The notes under the pieces: model-generated
The model's database searches: none
Told to the model about the DNA's origin: nothing
Seen by the model: only the letters and a program-made list of their open reading frames with translations
Origin: Candidatus Tokpelaia sp.
GTDB lineage: Bacteria > Pseudomonadota > Alphaproteobacteria > Rhizobiales > Rhizobiaceae
DNA length: 64,000 nt
Assembly (NCBI RefSeq): GCF_008636115.1
Contig: NZ_QLZD01000013.1
Coordinates: forward strand, 109,535-173,534
Reading direction: 5' to 3'
Part shown: positions 26,540 through 35,309 of the stretch, in pieces
Position numbering within the stretch: position 1 is the first letter of the stretch
Layout: each line of letters opens with the position of its first letter
Program-made: the position numbers and the translations under genes

Positions 26540-27982
26540 ATGGCGGCTATGACAGCAGTGAAATTCGGCACAAGCGGTTTGCGCGGGCGGGTGGAAGATT
26601 TGACGAATAGCCTATGCCGCGCCTATATGCGGGCTTTTTTGCAGCATATGGCGCAGGCACATGGCTTGCAGCCGGGGAGCACGGTTTTGGTCGGGCGGGA
26701 TTTGCGCGCCAGCAGCCCGCGTCTTGCCGCCGCTATTTGTGCTGAAATTGCTGCTGAGGGCTTCCAGGTTGAAAATTGCGGCCTGGTGCCGACCCCGGCG
26801 CTGGCTTTGGCCGCGCTTGCCGGAGCAGCGCCGGCGGTGATGGTAACCGGCAGTCATATACCGGAAGATCGCAACGGGCTGAAATTTTATCGCCCGGACG
26901 GTGAAATTGACAAGCAGGACGAAACGGCAATATGCGGGCTGCTGCAAACGGCGGCGGATAAAGGGCAAGCGGCGGAGGCTTTGGAAAACCCGGCCTTGCC
27001 GCCGGAAAACGGCCGGGCGCGCCAGGCCTATATTAAACGGGCGCTTGATTTTTTGCCGCCGCAGGCTTTGCGCGGGCTGCATATTGGCATTTATCAGCAT
27101 AGTTCAGTGGCGCGCGATATATTGGCCGATATTATGACAGGTTTGGGGGCAGAAACTACCGTTTTGCACCGGGCGGAAAAATTTATTGCCGTCGATACGG
27201 AAGCCCTGCGCGAGGAAGATCGCCGCTTTGCCCATAATGCCGCTGCCGAATACCGGTTAGACGCGCTTGTCTCGACGGACGGCGATGGTGACCGGCCGCT
27301 GATAGCCGATGAAAAAGGTGAATTTCTGCCTGGTGATAGTATCGGCATTTTGACCGCCTGGTTTTTGCAGGCCGATAGTGTGGCCACACCGGTAACCACC
27401 ACTACGGTGCTGGAAAAAAGCGGGTTTTTCCCCCATATTTACCGCTGCCGGGTTGGCTCTCCCTTTGTGCTGGCGGCCATGAAGGCGGCAAAAGAAGCCG
27501 GCGGGCGCTTGATTGTCGGCTTTGAGGCCAATGGCGGCGTGCTGCTGGGCAGCCCGGTGCCGCTGCCGGGGGGGCGGGTGCTGGCGGCCTTGCCCACGCG
27601 TGACGCGGTTTTGCCGATTTTAAGCCTGCTGGCGCTGGCGCGGCAGCGAAATCTGCCGCTAGGTGGCTTGCAGGCGCTGCTGCCGGCGCGTTTTACCGCG
27701 GCCGATCGCTTGCAAAATTACCCGCCTGAGGCCGCGGCGGTGCTGCTGGCGCAACTGGCGGCAACGGCACCGGGTGCGCATTTGGCCGGTGTGTCGGGCA
27801 AACTGGTTGCGCGCGATACGGTAGACGGTGTGCGTCTGAGTTTTGACAATGGCGATATTCTGCATTTTCGCAGCTCCGGCAATGCGCCGGAATTGCGCTG
27901 TTACAGTGAGGCGGCGAGCCAGGCTGAGGCAGCGGCTTTAGTGCAGGCCGGGCTGGCTCTTGCGGCACAAGCCGCGGCGTAA
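26540..27982 (+). CDS. Phosphomannomutase / alpha-D-phosphohexomutase
   Basis: 480 residues. Alpha-D-phosphohexomutase landmarks: start KFGTSGLRGRVEDLTN, the phosphoserine loop VTGSHIPEDRNGLKFY, the magnesium loop DGDGDRPLIAD, the sugar-binding loop GFEANGGVLLG and the phosphate-binding end FRSSGNAPELRCY. It interconverts hexose 6- and 1-phosphates for surface polysaccharide precursors. The family resembles ManB/NoeK of rhizobia. Two ATGs (26540 and 26549) are possible; AAGGAG fits the second slightly better. The next gene is an MsbA-like exporter on the same strand. Confidence 0.9.
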   Translation: MAAMTAVKFGTSGLRGRVEDLTNSLCRAYMRAFLQHMAQAHGLQPGSTVLVGRDLRASSPRLAAAICAEIAAEGFQVENCGLVPTPALALAALAGAAPAVMVTGSHIPEDRNGLKFYRPDGEIDKQDETAICGLLQTAADKGQAAEALENPALPPENGRARQAYIKRALDFLPPQALRGLHIGIYQHSSVARDILADIMTGLGAETTVLHRAEKFIAVDTEALREEDRRFAHNAAAEYRLDALVSTDGDGDRPLIADEKGEFLPGDSIGILTAWFLQADSVATPVTTTTVLEKSGFFPHIYRCRVGSPFVLAAMKAAKEAGGRLIVGFEANGGVLLGSPVPLPGGRVLAALPTRDAVLPILSLLALARQRNLPLGGLQALLPARFTAADRLQNYPPEAAAVLLAQLAATAPGAHLAGVSGKLVARDTVDGVRLSFDNGDILHFRSSGNAPELRCYSEAASQAEAAALVQAGLALAAQAAA

Positions 27983-28099
27983 TGCCGGCGCATTGCCGGT
28001 GCGGGCTTGTATTGCGCAACTATTCGCCCTAAAATAAACGAAGCGTCAGGCGGCAGATCGGGGAAAGCCGGTATAATCGAGGCAGGAAAACCAGCAATA

Positions 28100-29899
28100 A
28101 TGGCCAGAAAAGTAAAAGAACACATCAAGATTACGGCCAGGGACAAAGCGCTGATTGTCCGCCTGCTGCGGGAGAACTTCCGCAAGCACGCTTTGCTGTA
28201 TCTGGGTGCCATGATCAGTATGCTGTTTATTGCCGCCAGCACCTCGGCCAGCGCCTGGGTAATGAAAGATGTGGTGGAAGCAACTCTGCGCGGCCATGAT
28301 TTTCAGATGATTTTATTTATTGCCGGGGCAGTGGCGGTTATTTTTATCACCAAAGGTTTTTCGTCTTTTTTCCAGTCCTTTTTCCTGACCCGGGCGGGCA
28401 ATAGCATTGTTTCCGAACAGCAGCGCAAAATTTATGCCCGGCTGATGCAGCAGGGGGTTGGCTTTTACCAGAAAAATGCCTCTTCCGATCTGTTATTGCG
28501 GGTCACGCAAAATGCCAATTCCGCCCGCTCGATTATTGATACGGTGGTCACCACTTTTGTGCGTGATTTATTTTCCGTGTCCGGGCTGCTGCTGGTTATG
28601 CTGGTGCAAAATTTCCGCCTGACCATTGTGGCTTTAATGCTTGGCCCGGTGGCTTTTCTCGGTGTGCGGATAATTTTACAACGCGTGCGCGGCTTAATGG
28701 CGAAAGAATTAAGCTCGCTGGCTGATATTATTAAAGTCATGCAGGAAACGACCATTGGTATTCGCGTGATCAAGGCGTTTTCGCTGGAAGATCGCATGCA
28801 GCAGCGCATGAATAAGGCAATTACCGATGTGCAGCGCCGCGCCAACAGCATTGCCACGCTGGAGGCAGCCACCGGCCCGGTAATGGAAACTCTGGCCGGG
28901 CTGGCCATTGCCACAGTTATTGTTTTTTCCGGCTATATGGCCTCGCAGCAAAAGGGAGTGGAAGCCCAGCTTATGGCCTTTATCACTGCTTTGCTGCTGG
29001 CTTATGAACCGGCCAAAAGGCTGGCTAATGTGCGGGTGAAAATTGAATCCGGCATGATTGGCGTGCGCATGATGTTTGAGCTGATTGATGTGCCGCTAAG
29101 CCTGCAGGAAAGCAAAAATGCCGAGCCGCTGGCTTGCCCGCGCGGGGTGATTCGTTTTAACAATGTCGGCTTTGCCTATATTGACGACCGCTATGTGCTG
29201 AAAAATATCAATCTCACTTTTCCCGCCGGCAAAATGACTGCTTTGGTCGGCCCTTCCGGTTCCGGCAAATCGACCATGATCAATTTGATGATGCGCCTTT
29301 ATGATCCGAAAGAAGGGTTTATCGATATTGACGGGCAGGATATAAAAAATGTCACTTTCCAAAGCCTGCGCGATCATTTGTCTTATGTCGGTCAGGATAC
29401 TTTTTTGTTTGAAGGCTCAGTCTATGACAATATTGCCATGGGCCGGGCCGGGGCGACAGAAGAAGAAGTGAGAGCGGCGGCTGTTTCTGCCAATGCGCAT
29501 GAATTTATCGAAAAATTGCCGCAAGGCTATCAAACCAATGTCGGCGATAATGGCGGCAATCTTTCCGGCGGGCAAAAACAGCGCCTTTCCATTGCCCGCG
29601 CTATGTTGCGCAACAGTAAAATCCTGATTCTGGACGAAGCGACCAGCGCTCTTGATGCGCAGTCGGAAGCTCTTATCCGCGATGCGCTGGACAGGCTGAC
29701 CAAAGGGCGGACAACTATTGTTATTGCTCATCGCCTGTCCACTATTGCCAATGCCGATAAAATTGTGGTGATGAAAGAAGGCGATATTTGGGAAGAAGGC
29801 ACGGAAGAAGAGCTGCTGGCCATTGATGACGGGCTTTATCGGGAATTATATGAGCTGCAATTCCAGAACAGCCGGCAGGCGCTGGAAAATATGTCCTGA
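28100..29899 (+). CDS. ABC exporter, MsbA/lipid-exporter-like (fused permease and ATPase)
   Basis: 599 residues from the ATG at 28100 (the open frame runs 31 codons further upstream without a conserved match). An N-terminal six-helix exporter domain (about 30-330) is followed by the ATPase with Walker A GPSGSGKSTM, Q-loop YVGQDTFLFEG, signature LSGGQKQRLSIARAML, Walker B ILILDEATSALDAQ and H-loop IAHRLSTIANADK. It is a homodimeric type IV exporter. The closest general pattern is MsbA-like, flipping lipid A or other lipids across the inner membrane, but multidrug or glucan exporters share it. It follows phosphomannomutase, consistent with an envelope role. Confidence 0.85.
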   Translation: MARKVKEHIKITARDKALIVRLLRENFRKHALLYLGAMISMLFIAASTSASAWVMKDVVEATLRGHDFQMILFIAGAVAVIFITKGFSSFFQSFFLTRAGNSIVSEQQRKIYARLMQQGVGFYQKNASSDLLLRVTQNANSARSIIDTVVTTFVRDLFSVSGLLLVMLVQNFRLTIVALMLGPVAFLGVRIILQRVRGLMAKELSSLADIIKVMQETTIGIRVIKAFSLEDRMQQRMNKAITDVQRRANSIATLEAATGPVMETLAGLAIATVIVFSGYMASQQKGVEAQLMAFITALLLAYEPAKRLANVRVKIESGMIGVRMMFELIDVPLSLQESKNAEPLACPRGVIRFNNVGFAYIDDRYVLKNINLTFPAGKMTALVGPSGSGKSTMINLMMRLYDPKEGFIDIDGQDIKNVTFQSLRDHLSYVGQDTFLFEGSVYDNIAMGRAGATEEEVRAAAVSANAHEFIEKLPQGYQTNVGDNGGNLSGGQKQRLSIARAMLRNSKILILDEATSALDAQSEALIRDALDRLTKGRTTIVIAHRLSTIANADKIVVMKEGDIWEEGTEEELLAIDDGLYRELYELQFQNSRQALENMS

Positions 29900-30340
29900 A
29901 ATCGCTATGCGCGGCAGGGAAGAGGAACCGCGCCGTTTGGTCAGGTCGCGGTAAAACGCGGCTTATAGCGCCGAAGAGGGGGGCGGGATTTCTCTGCGGC
30001 TTGATAAAAGGGTGCCTTTAAGCGGCCGCGCTTTGTTTGTTTTAGCGGCGGGGCTTCTGCTCTATCCGCCGCGGCAGTGCGCGGGCGCTGCTTGCGCCGG
30101 TAAAGCTGCCGCAAGTGCCGGTGCGGCCGGGAAGGCAGCATAGGGGGTGCCGTTTTGGCGCGGGGGCGGCCGGCGTTTGATGGGCGGCGCGGCACAAAGC
30201 CGCGCTGTCTGCTCCGGCGAGAGGGAATCCGGCAAAGGCATGAGACAGCAGGGCTGCGCCTTGCCCCCGCCCGGTTTAATTCTGTGCGCCGGCCGGTTTA
30301 AAATCCTGTCCGCTATTTGTGCAGGAAATGAAGGGGAAAT
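29900..30340. other. 440-bp G+C-rich stretch, no gene recognised
   Basis: Several arginine/proline-rich open frames occur on the minus strand, but their composition is typical of spurious frames in G+C-rich DNA. No signal is seen apart from the ribosome site of the next gene. Confidence 0.5.
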
Positions 30341-30565
30341 ATGTTCCCGAATTTTTATATAAAGCAGATTAAAGAGCAAATTCGGCGTGTTGGGCTTGCG
30401 GAAACCTGCCGCCGCCTTGCCGGCAAGCGCGACAGAGCGGCGGCAAATGCCGCCAAAGCCGGGGATTATGAGCGGAGAGTCTATTACAGCGGCTGGGCAG
30501 TGCGGCATGAAGCCATGCTGGAAGAGCTGGAAAGAGGAAAATTTACGCTGGAAATGGGGCGGTAA
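30341..30565 (+). CDS. Small hypothetical protein
   Basis: 74 residues, charged and predicted helical throughout (IKEQIRRVGLAETCRRLAGK; HEAMLEELERGKFTLEMG), no membrane segment, no recognised domain. GAAGGGGAAAT just before the ATG is a convincing ribosome site, which is the main reason to believe it is expressed. It stands alone between the ABC exporter and the convergent ybgC. I cannot propose a function. Confidence 0.5.
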   Translation: MFPNFYIKQIKEQIRRVGLAETCRRLAGKRDRAAANAAKAGDYERRVYYSGWAVRHEAMLEELERGKFTLEMGR

Positions 30566-30933
30566 AGAGTTGAAATTGCTAATCTTCTTGCTGCCGCGCC
30601 GGCAATAGTCGCCGTACCGGCCAACTGGCTTACTCTTATGAGCATAATGCTATATATTTTCTGTGCCGCGCCGGCTCAGCTCCGCTGCGGCTGCCGGTTC
30701 TGCGGCTATGGGCAATGGGGCGGCGTTCGGCTGTTCTGAGTTTCAGGCGCGCATGGGCGAAGAAAGCAGCCGACAGGCGAGTGGAGCGGCAAATGGGGGT
30801 GGCAATGCTATTGTCCACCGGCGCCAAAGGGGGTAAGCCGCCTCTCACTGTTACCGGCGGCCGGCAATATATTGCCGATAGCCGGCAGGTTGCGGTTCAT
30901 AAGGGCGGGCAGCTTTGCCCGGCGCCTGGTCTT
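30566..30933. other. Non-coding gap where tolQRAB-pal might be expected beside ybgC
   Basis: No gene or remnant is recognised. In many Proteobacteria ybgC is directly followed by tolQ, tolR, tolA, tolB and pal; none of these is here. Confidence 0.5.
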
Positions 30934-31398
30934 TCAATCGAATAAAGCCCGCCAATTATCGGGGATACGGCGCGGCCGGCCTGTTCGGCTGATAAGCGCC
31001 AGACAGCAAGTGCCGTCAGTCAGCAGGGTTTCGCCTCTGAATATGCGCTGGCGGATAAAAAAGCGTGCCCCGGTTAATTTTTCTATTGCAGTTTCCACCA
31101 GCAGCAGATTGTCAATATAGGCCGGCACCTTGAACTCCAGATTTAATTTGCTCACGGCGAATAAAACCGGCTCCGGCACAGGTGCGGCTGCATTTGCTGC
31201 TGCCGCGGCGGCTTCAGCAGCAATTTTTTGCAAAAGGCCGAAGGCGCGCAAAGCCTCAGTGCGGCCGCGTTCCATAAATTCAACATAGCGGCCGTGGTAC
31301 ACTATGCCGGAAAAATCTGTATCGGCATAATAAATGCGAATGGGCAAATAATGCGCCTTGCCTTTAATAAAACCGCCATGCGGCAGAGTGTTTTCCAT
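30934..31398 (-). CDS. ybgC: Acyl-CoA thioesterase YbgC
   Basis: 154 residues, single hotdog fold. The catalytic motif YYADTDFSGIVYHGRYVEFM contains the family aspartate and the following helix with GRTEALRAFG. YbgC hydrolyses short-chain acyl-CoA or acyl-ACP thioesters at the inner membrane and is normally the first gene of the tol-pal operon. An alanine-rich insertion (AAEAAAAAANAAAP, about 60-74) is unusual. Upstream on the same strand is an MNT-HEPN gene inserted between it and ruvB. The missing tol-pal genes downstream mean the functional link is broken locally. Confidence 0.92.
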   Translation of the reverse strand: MENTLPHGGFIKGKAHYLPIRIYYADTDFSGIVYHGRYVEFMERGRTEALRAFGLLQKIAAEAAAAAANAAAPVPEPVLFAVSKLNLEFKVPAYIDNLLLVETAIEKLTGARFFIRQRIFRGETLLTDGTCCLALISRTGRPRRIPDNWRALFD

Positions 31399-31413
31399 TA
31401 TATTTCCCCAATA

Positions 31414-32367
31414 TTATCTGCCGCCTTCCGCTCCGGTCTCGCGCAAAGGCGCCTCACAAATTCGCCGAACCCGTTCCTGCAAATTTTCAATGCGGCTAAA
31501 CAGCCATTGTAACTGCAAAGCGGTGATTTTATAATGCGGTGAATAACGCGCCTCAACATAAGCGCGGCGCAACAGCTCAAAACAGCGCTTATAGGCGCGC
31601 TTGTCCTGCGGCCAGCTCGAAGCAAGCTCCGGCGCCAGCGCATTGGTCATTGAGCGCAATTTACGCAAATTATGCAGCTTGGGGCTGTAAAGCGTTAGTG
31701 TTAATAGCAGGCAATGATAAATGCTTTCCGTGGCTTGATGGGCTTCAAAAGCCGCTTTCCGCATAGCGGCATTCATTTTGCCTTTTGATCGGCCAAAAGA
31801 AAATTTTGCAAGCTCCAGACATTCTAAAGACAAATCATAATATTGGTCAAAATATTTCTGCGCCTCTTCATATTGTTGCTTTTCTGTCATATTGCCGGGC
31901 GTGGCCAGCCGGTAGCCCGGTTCAGCATAAAGCTCTATGCCGTCCCGCAAAATATCGAGAAAGAAAGGCCGGCCGATTTTAAGCTGGGCATTCACATCAT
32001 AATAGCTATGGACAATAAACTCGACCGGCACGTTTATCCGCTTGAGCACCAGCTCTTCGCGCAGCAAAACCCCTTCCACATGATACCAGTTTTCCGGTGC
32101 TGCCGCTTCCTTATTATTGACGATAATCAGCAAATCATAATCGGAATTATAGCCGCTTTTGCGATCCATCACCTGCTTGCCGCGGGCATAAGAGCCAAAC
32201 AGAATAATTTTTAAAATCCGGCCGCGGCGTAAAGCTTGATTCGCTTGCGGCAGTTTTGCCGGCTGGAAATTCTCAAGCAGCAGCTTGACGACATAGGCCA
32301 GCTCCCGCCGCCGGCGCGGCGGCAAATGGCGCAAACGCTCTTCCAGTGCATTTTCATCAATCATCAT
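31414..32367 (-). CDS. Fused nucleotidyltransferase (MNT) - HEPN protein
   Basis: 317 residues. The N-terminal half has the minimal nucleotidyltransferase signature: GSY at 58-60 (ILFGSYARG) and the metal-binding DYD at 76-78 (NSDYDLLIIV). The C-terminal half (about 165-305) is an alpha-helical HEPN domain with Arg203 and His210 in RKAAFEAH, an R-x6-H variant of the HEPN ribonuclease motif. In two-gene systems MNT proteins AMPylate and silence HEPN toxins (family knowledge); a fused form could be self-inhibited or act as an antibiotic-type nucleotidyltransferase. It is inserted between ruvB and ybgC, two genes that are usually adjacent in Rhizobiales, 15 bp upstream of ybgC. Confidence 0.8.
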   Translation of the reverse strand: MMIDENALEERLRHLPPRRRRELAYVVKLLLENFQPAKLPQANQALRRGRILKIILFGSYARGKQVMDRKSGYNSDYDLLIIVNNKEAAAPENWYHVEGVLLREELVLKRINVPVEFIVHSYYDVNAQLKIGRPFFLDILRDGIELYAEPGYRLATPGNMTEKQQYEEAQKYFDQYYDLSLECLELAKFSFGRSKGKMNAAMRKAAFEAHQATESIYHCLLLTLTLYSPKLHNLRKLRSMTNALAPELASSWPQDKRAYKRCFELLRRAYVEARYSPHYKITALQLQWLFSRIENLQERVRRICEAPLRETGAEGGR

Positions 32368-32425
32368 AGTCTGTTGTAAAACCGGCAGGAGATACAGGCA
32401 AGATAATGTGCGGACTTATGCAAAA

Positions 32426-33517
32426 TTATTTGCCGCCGGCACCGGTTTTGCCGGCCGGTGCCAAAACATTATCGATAAAATCGGCCTGCGCCGGCGGCTC
32501 CGGCGCGGCCTGCGGCAGTGTGTTTTGCGGGGCCGGCAGCCCCAAATGGCGGAAAGCTTTGGCGGTTAACAGCCGCCCGCGCGGGGTGCGGTTGATAAAG
32601 CCCTGCTGGATTAAAAACGGCTCAATAATATCTTCTACAGCATCGCGCGGCTCGGCCAGAGCGGCAGCGATTGTCTCGACCCCTACCGGGCCGCCGTTAA
32701 AATTTTCAGCAATCAGGTGCAAATAGCGCCTGTCCAGCCTGTCCAGCCCCAGCCGGTCTACTTCCAGCCGGGTGAGCGATTCATCAGCCAAAGCATGGTT
32801 AATCTCCACCGCGCCGGCAACATGAACAAAATCGCGCACCCGGCGCAACAGCCGCCCGGCAATGCGCGGTGTGCCGCGAGCACGGGCGGCAATTTCCCGC
32901 GCGCCGGCGGCAGTAATCGGCATATGCAGCAGGCGGGCATTGCGATGCACAATTTGCTCCAGCTCTGCCGCAGTATAAAATTGCAGCCGCACCGGAATGC
33001 CAAAACGGTCACGCAGCGGATTAGTGAGCAGCCCCAGCCGGGTTGTTGCCGCGACCAGAGTAAAGGGTTTTAAATCCACTTTGACGGAGCGCGCCCCCAC
33101 GCCTTCGCCGATAATGAGATCGAGTGAAAAATCTTCCATAGCCGGGTAGAGAATTTCTTCTACTGTCGGGTTAAGGCGGTGGATTTCGTCAATAAACAGC
33201 ACATCATTAGCTTGCAGATTGGTTAAAATCGCCGCCAGATCACCGGCTTTGGCCAAAATCGGGCCGGAAGTGGCGTGAAAATTCACCCCCATTTCCCGTG
33301 CCATAATTTGTGCCAAAGTAGTTTTGCCCAAGCCCGGCGGGCCGGCAAACAACACGTGATCCAGCGCTTCCTGCCGGCTCCTTGCCGCCTGAATAAAAAC
33401 AGCAAGATTGGCGCGCGCCTGCTCCTGGCCGATAAAATCGTCCAGGTTTTGCGGCCGCAAGGCAGGCTCACTATCGCGCTCCTGCTTTTCTGCCGAAATG
33501 AGACGCTCTGCCTCCAT
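32426..33517 (-). CDS. ruvB: Holliday junction helicase RuvB
   Basis: 363 residues. AAA+ motor with Walker [13 protein letters not shown], Walker [10 protein letters not shown], sensor 1 AATTRLGLL and arginine finger LRDRFGI, then the winged-helix end ([20 protein letters not shown]) contacting DNA. RuvB hexamers drive branch migration together with RuvA, and RuvC resolves the junction. The last 20 residues are a Pro/Ala-rich tail beyond the usual end. The operon order on the minus strand is ruvC, ruvA, ruvB, then the MNT-HEPN gene and ybgC; ruvB starts 71 bp after ruvA. Confidence 0.98.
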   Translation of the reverse strand: MEAERLISAEKQERDSEPALRPQNLDDFIGQEQARANLAVFIQAARSRQEALDHVLFAGPPGLGKTTLAQIMAREMGVNFHATSGPILAKAGDLAAILTNLQANDVLFIDEIHRLNPTVEEILYPAMEDFSLDLIIGEGVGARSVKVDLKPFTLVAATTRLGLLTNPLRDRFGIPVRLQFYTAAELEQIVHRNARLLHMPITAAGAREIAARARGTPRIAGRLLRRVRDFVHVAGAVEINHALADESLTRLEVDRLGLDRLDRRYLHLIAENFNGGPVGVETIAAALAEPRDAVEDIIEPFLIQQGFINRTPRGRLLTAKAFRHLGLPAPQNTLPQAAPEPPAQADFIDNVLAPAGKTGAGGK

Positions 33518-33588
33518 TATTCTGCCTTATTGCTACTGCTTGTGCCCGGTGCCGGTGCGTATAGCCCGGCCTTTCTGCCTTTATTATG

Positions 33589-34212
33589 TCAGTGTTTGGC
33601 CAATATTTGCAAGCCCAGCCTGATCAGCCCGGCCGTATCGGCCTTGGCCCCCTCGGCGCTTTTGGCGGCTTTAGCAATAGCGCGGCCGGCTTCATCAGCT
33701 TTATAGCCCAGATTGGCCAAAGCGGAAACAGCGTCCAGCGCTTTGCTGCCGGCCAAGGGCGCCGCTCCGTTTTTTGTCCCTGCCGCCGGGGCAATGCTAA
33801 TATTGGCCGGCGCCGGGGCTTTATTATGCAATTCCGTAATCAAACGCTCCGCCACTTTTTTGCCCACGCCGGGGGCGCGGCAAATAGCGGCCGTGTCACG
33901 CAGAGCCAGGGCCTGCGCCAGCTCATCAGAGCTTAAACTGCCCAAAATAGCCAAAGCCAATTTTGCCCCCACGCCCTGCACATTTTGCAACAGGCGGAAC
34001 CAGGCGCGCTCGGCGGTGCCGATAAAGCCGAAAAGTTTTATCACATCTTCCCGCATTTGCGTTTCAATAAACAGGCTGAGCTTTTGCCCGCGCTCCGGCA
34101 GGCTTTGCGCGGTTTTGCCGCTGATAAACACGACATAGCCCACGCCCTGCACATCAAGCAAAATCTGCCCTTCGGCGATTTCATCTATTATGCCGGTTAA
34201 TTTGCCAATCAT
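33589..34212 (-). CDS. ruvA: Holliday junction DNA-binding protein RuvA
   Basis: 207 residues. The OB-fold start [20 protein letters not shown], the two helix-hairpin-helix motifs ([17 protein letters not shown] and [20 protein letters not shown]) and the C-terminal RuvB-binding three-helix domain ([20 protein letters not shown]) are complete. RuvA tetramers hold the Holliday junction open for RuvB. The linker (about 135-155) is alanine rich. The 5' end of the gene, with its leader, is duplicated about 176 bp upstream (34324-34445), leaving a stray start and roughly 20 ruvA codons in front of the real gene. Confidence 0.98.
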   Translation of the reverse strand: MIGKLTGIIDEIAEGQILLDVQGVGYVVFISGKTAQSLPERGQKLSLFIETQMREDVIKLFGFIGTAERAWFRLLQNVQGVGAKLALAILGSLSSDELAQALALRDTAAICRAPGVGKKVAERLITELHNKAPAPANISIAPAAGTKNGAAPLAGSKALDAVSALANLGYKADEAGRAIAKAAKSAEGAKADTAGLIRLGLQILAKH

Positions 34213-34445
34213 GGTTTACCGCTCGATTGTGCAGGGTTTTCCCCTGCCGGTTGCCTTTCGCCAAAGCCTGTTTGTCTTTATTGGCGCGTTTGTCCCGGTG
34301 CCAGGCTTTTGCGGCAACAGGCTTGCACATCAAGCAAAATCTGCCCTTCGGTGATTTCATCTATTATGCCGGTTAATTTGCCAATCATGGTTTACCGCCC
34401 GATTGTGCAGGGTTTCCCCTGCCGGTTGCCTTTCGCCAAAGCCTG
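34148..34445 (-). repeat. Duplicated 5' end of ruvA with leader (122 bp, two copies)
   Basis: Copy 1, 34148-34270, covers the first codons of ruvA and 58 bp of leader. Copy 2, 34324-34445, repeats it at an offset of 176 bp with only a few changes (for example GGCGATTTC versus GGTGATTTC and one missing T). Confidence 0.95.
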
Positions 34446-34463
34446 TATCGTGTCATAGCGCTA

Positions 34464-34973
34464 TTACGGCCGGCGCGCAAGAATATTGCCCTGCCGATTA
34501 TGTGCATGGCAAACGGCAATAGCCAGCGCATCGGCCGCATCGGGCGAATCATATTCCGCTTTCGGCATTAAAGTTTTAATCATAAGCTGAATTTGCGTTT
34601 TTTCACCATGGCCAACCCCGATAACCGCCTTTTTTACCGCATTGGGGGCATATTCCGCCACCGGCAGGCCAAAACGCGCCGGCACCAGCAAAGCAATGCC
34701 GCGCGCCTGCCCCAATTTCAAAGTAGCGCCGGCATCTTTATTGACAAAACTATGCTCTACTGCCGCCTCCTGCGGCTGAAATTGCTCCATGATTGCGGTC
34801 AGGCCGTCATAAAGCCGGCACAGCCTTACTGCCAAAGCGGTTTTATTGTCAGAGCGCACTGTGCCGGCGGCGATAAAGCGCAGCGCATTGCCCTGTTTTT
34901 CCAGCACGCCCCAGCCCATATTGCGCAGGCCGGGGTCAATGCCGATAATCCTTAAACTATGCTGCTCCGGCAT
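34464..34973 (-). CDS. ruvC: Holliday junction resolvase RuvC
   Basis: 169 residues from the ATG at 34973, preceded by GGAGG. RNase H-like fold with catalytic acidic residues in [13 protein letters not shown] (Asp near 13), VEHSFVNKD (Glu) and the late [17 protein letters not shown]. RuvC is a dimeric endonuclease that resolves Holliday junctions with RuvAB. YebC commonly lies upstream in relatives but here is 19 kb away. The first 18 codons are duplicated at 35079-35132, behind a palindromic spacer. Confidence 0.97.
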   Translation of the reverse strand: MPEQHSLRIIGIDPGLRNMGWGVLEKQGNALRFIAAGTVRSDNKTALAVRLCRLYDGLTAIMEQFQPQEAAVEHSFVNKDAGATLKLGQARGIALLVPARFGLPVAEYAPNAVKKAVIGVGHGEKTQIQLMIKTLMPKAEYDSPDAADALAIAVCHAHNRQGNILARRP

Positions 34974-35134
34974 GGCACCTCCGCGCAAATGGGTTATTTT
35001 TTGCTTATTCCTGACCGAAAAATCGTGTCAAACTTGTGCCAACGGCAAATCGCGATGCAAAATTTTTCGGGAATAAGCATATTGCGCAGGCCGGGGTCAA
35101 TACCGATAATTCTTAAACTGTGCTGCTCCGGCAT
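34920..35134 (-). repeat. Duplicated 5' end of ruvC (about 55 bp, two copies) with palindromic spacer
   Basis: 34920-34974 (start of ruvC) is repeated at 35080-35134 with three differences; both encode [18 protein letters not shown]. The spacer holds an inverted repeat: GCTTATTC..CCGAAAAAT at 35003-35022 against ATTTTTCGGGAATAAGC at 35062-35078. The stray copy could be translated as a 46-residue peptide. Confidence 0.93.
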
Positions 35135-35309
35135 AATTTCTGTTTCCTGAAAACGGTAAAAGCACTGCTCTTGCTGCCGGCCGCTGATTTTATCGCTCAG
35201 CCGGCTGGGCAAATTGCCCTAAAAAGATTAAAACAGCTTAAAGGGGTAAAGCAGCAAAAGCAAATCCGGCCGGCAATCGGGGCAAAAGATGAGGCGAAAA
35301 GAGTTGATA

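Noticed and set aside
29941..30508. Arg/Pro-rich minus-strand frames
   Set aside because: Composition typical of spurious frames in G+C-rich DNA; the plus-strand gene at 30341 has a much better ribosome site.
34994..35132. A 46-residue second RuvC-like gene
   Set aside because: Only the first 18 residues match RuvC and the rest is spacer; it is a duplicated fragment, not a gene.
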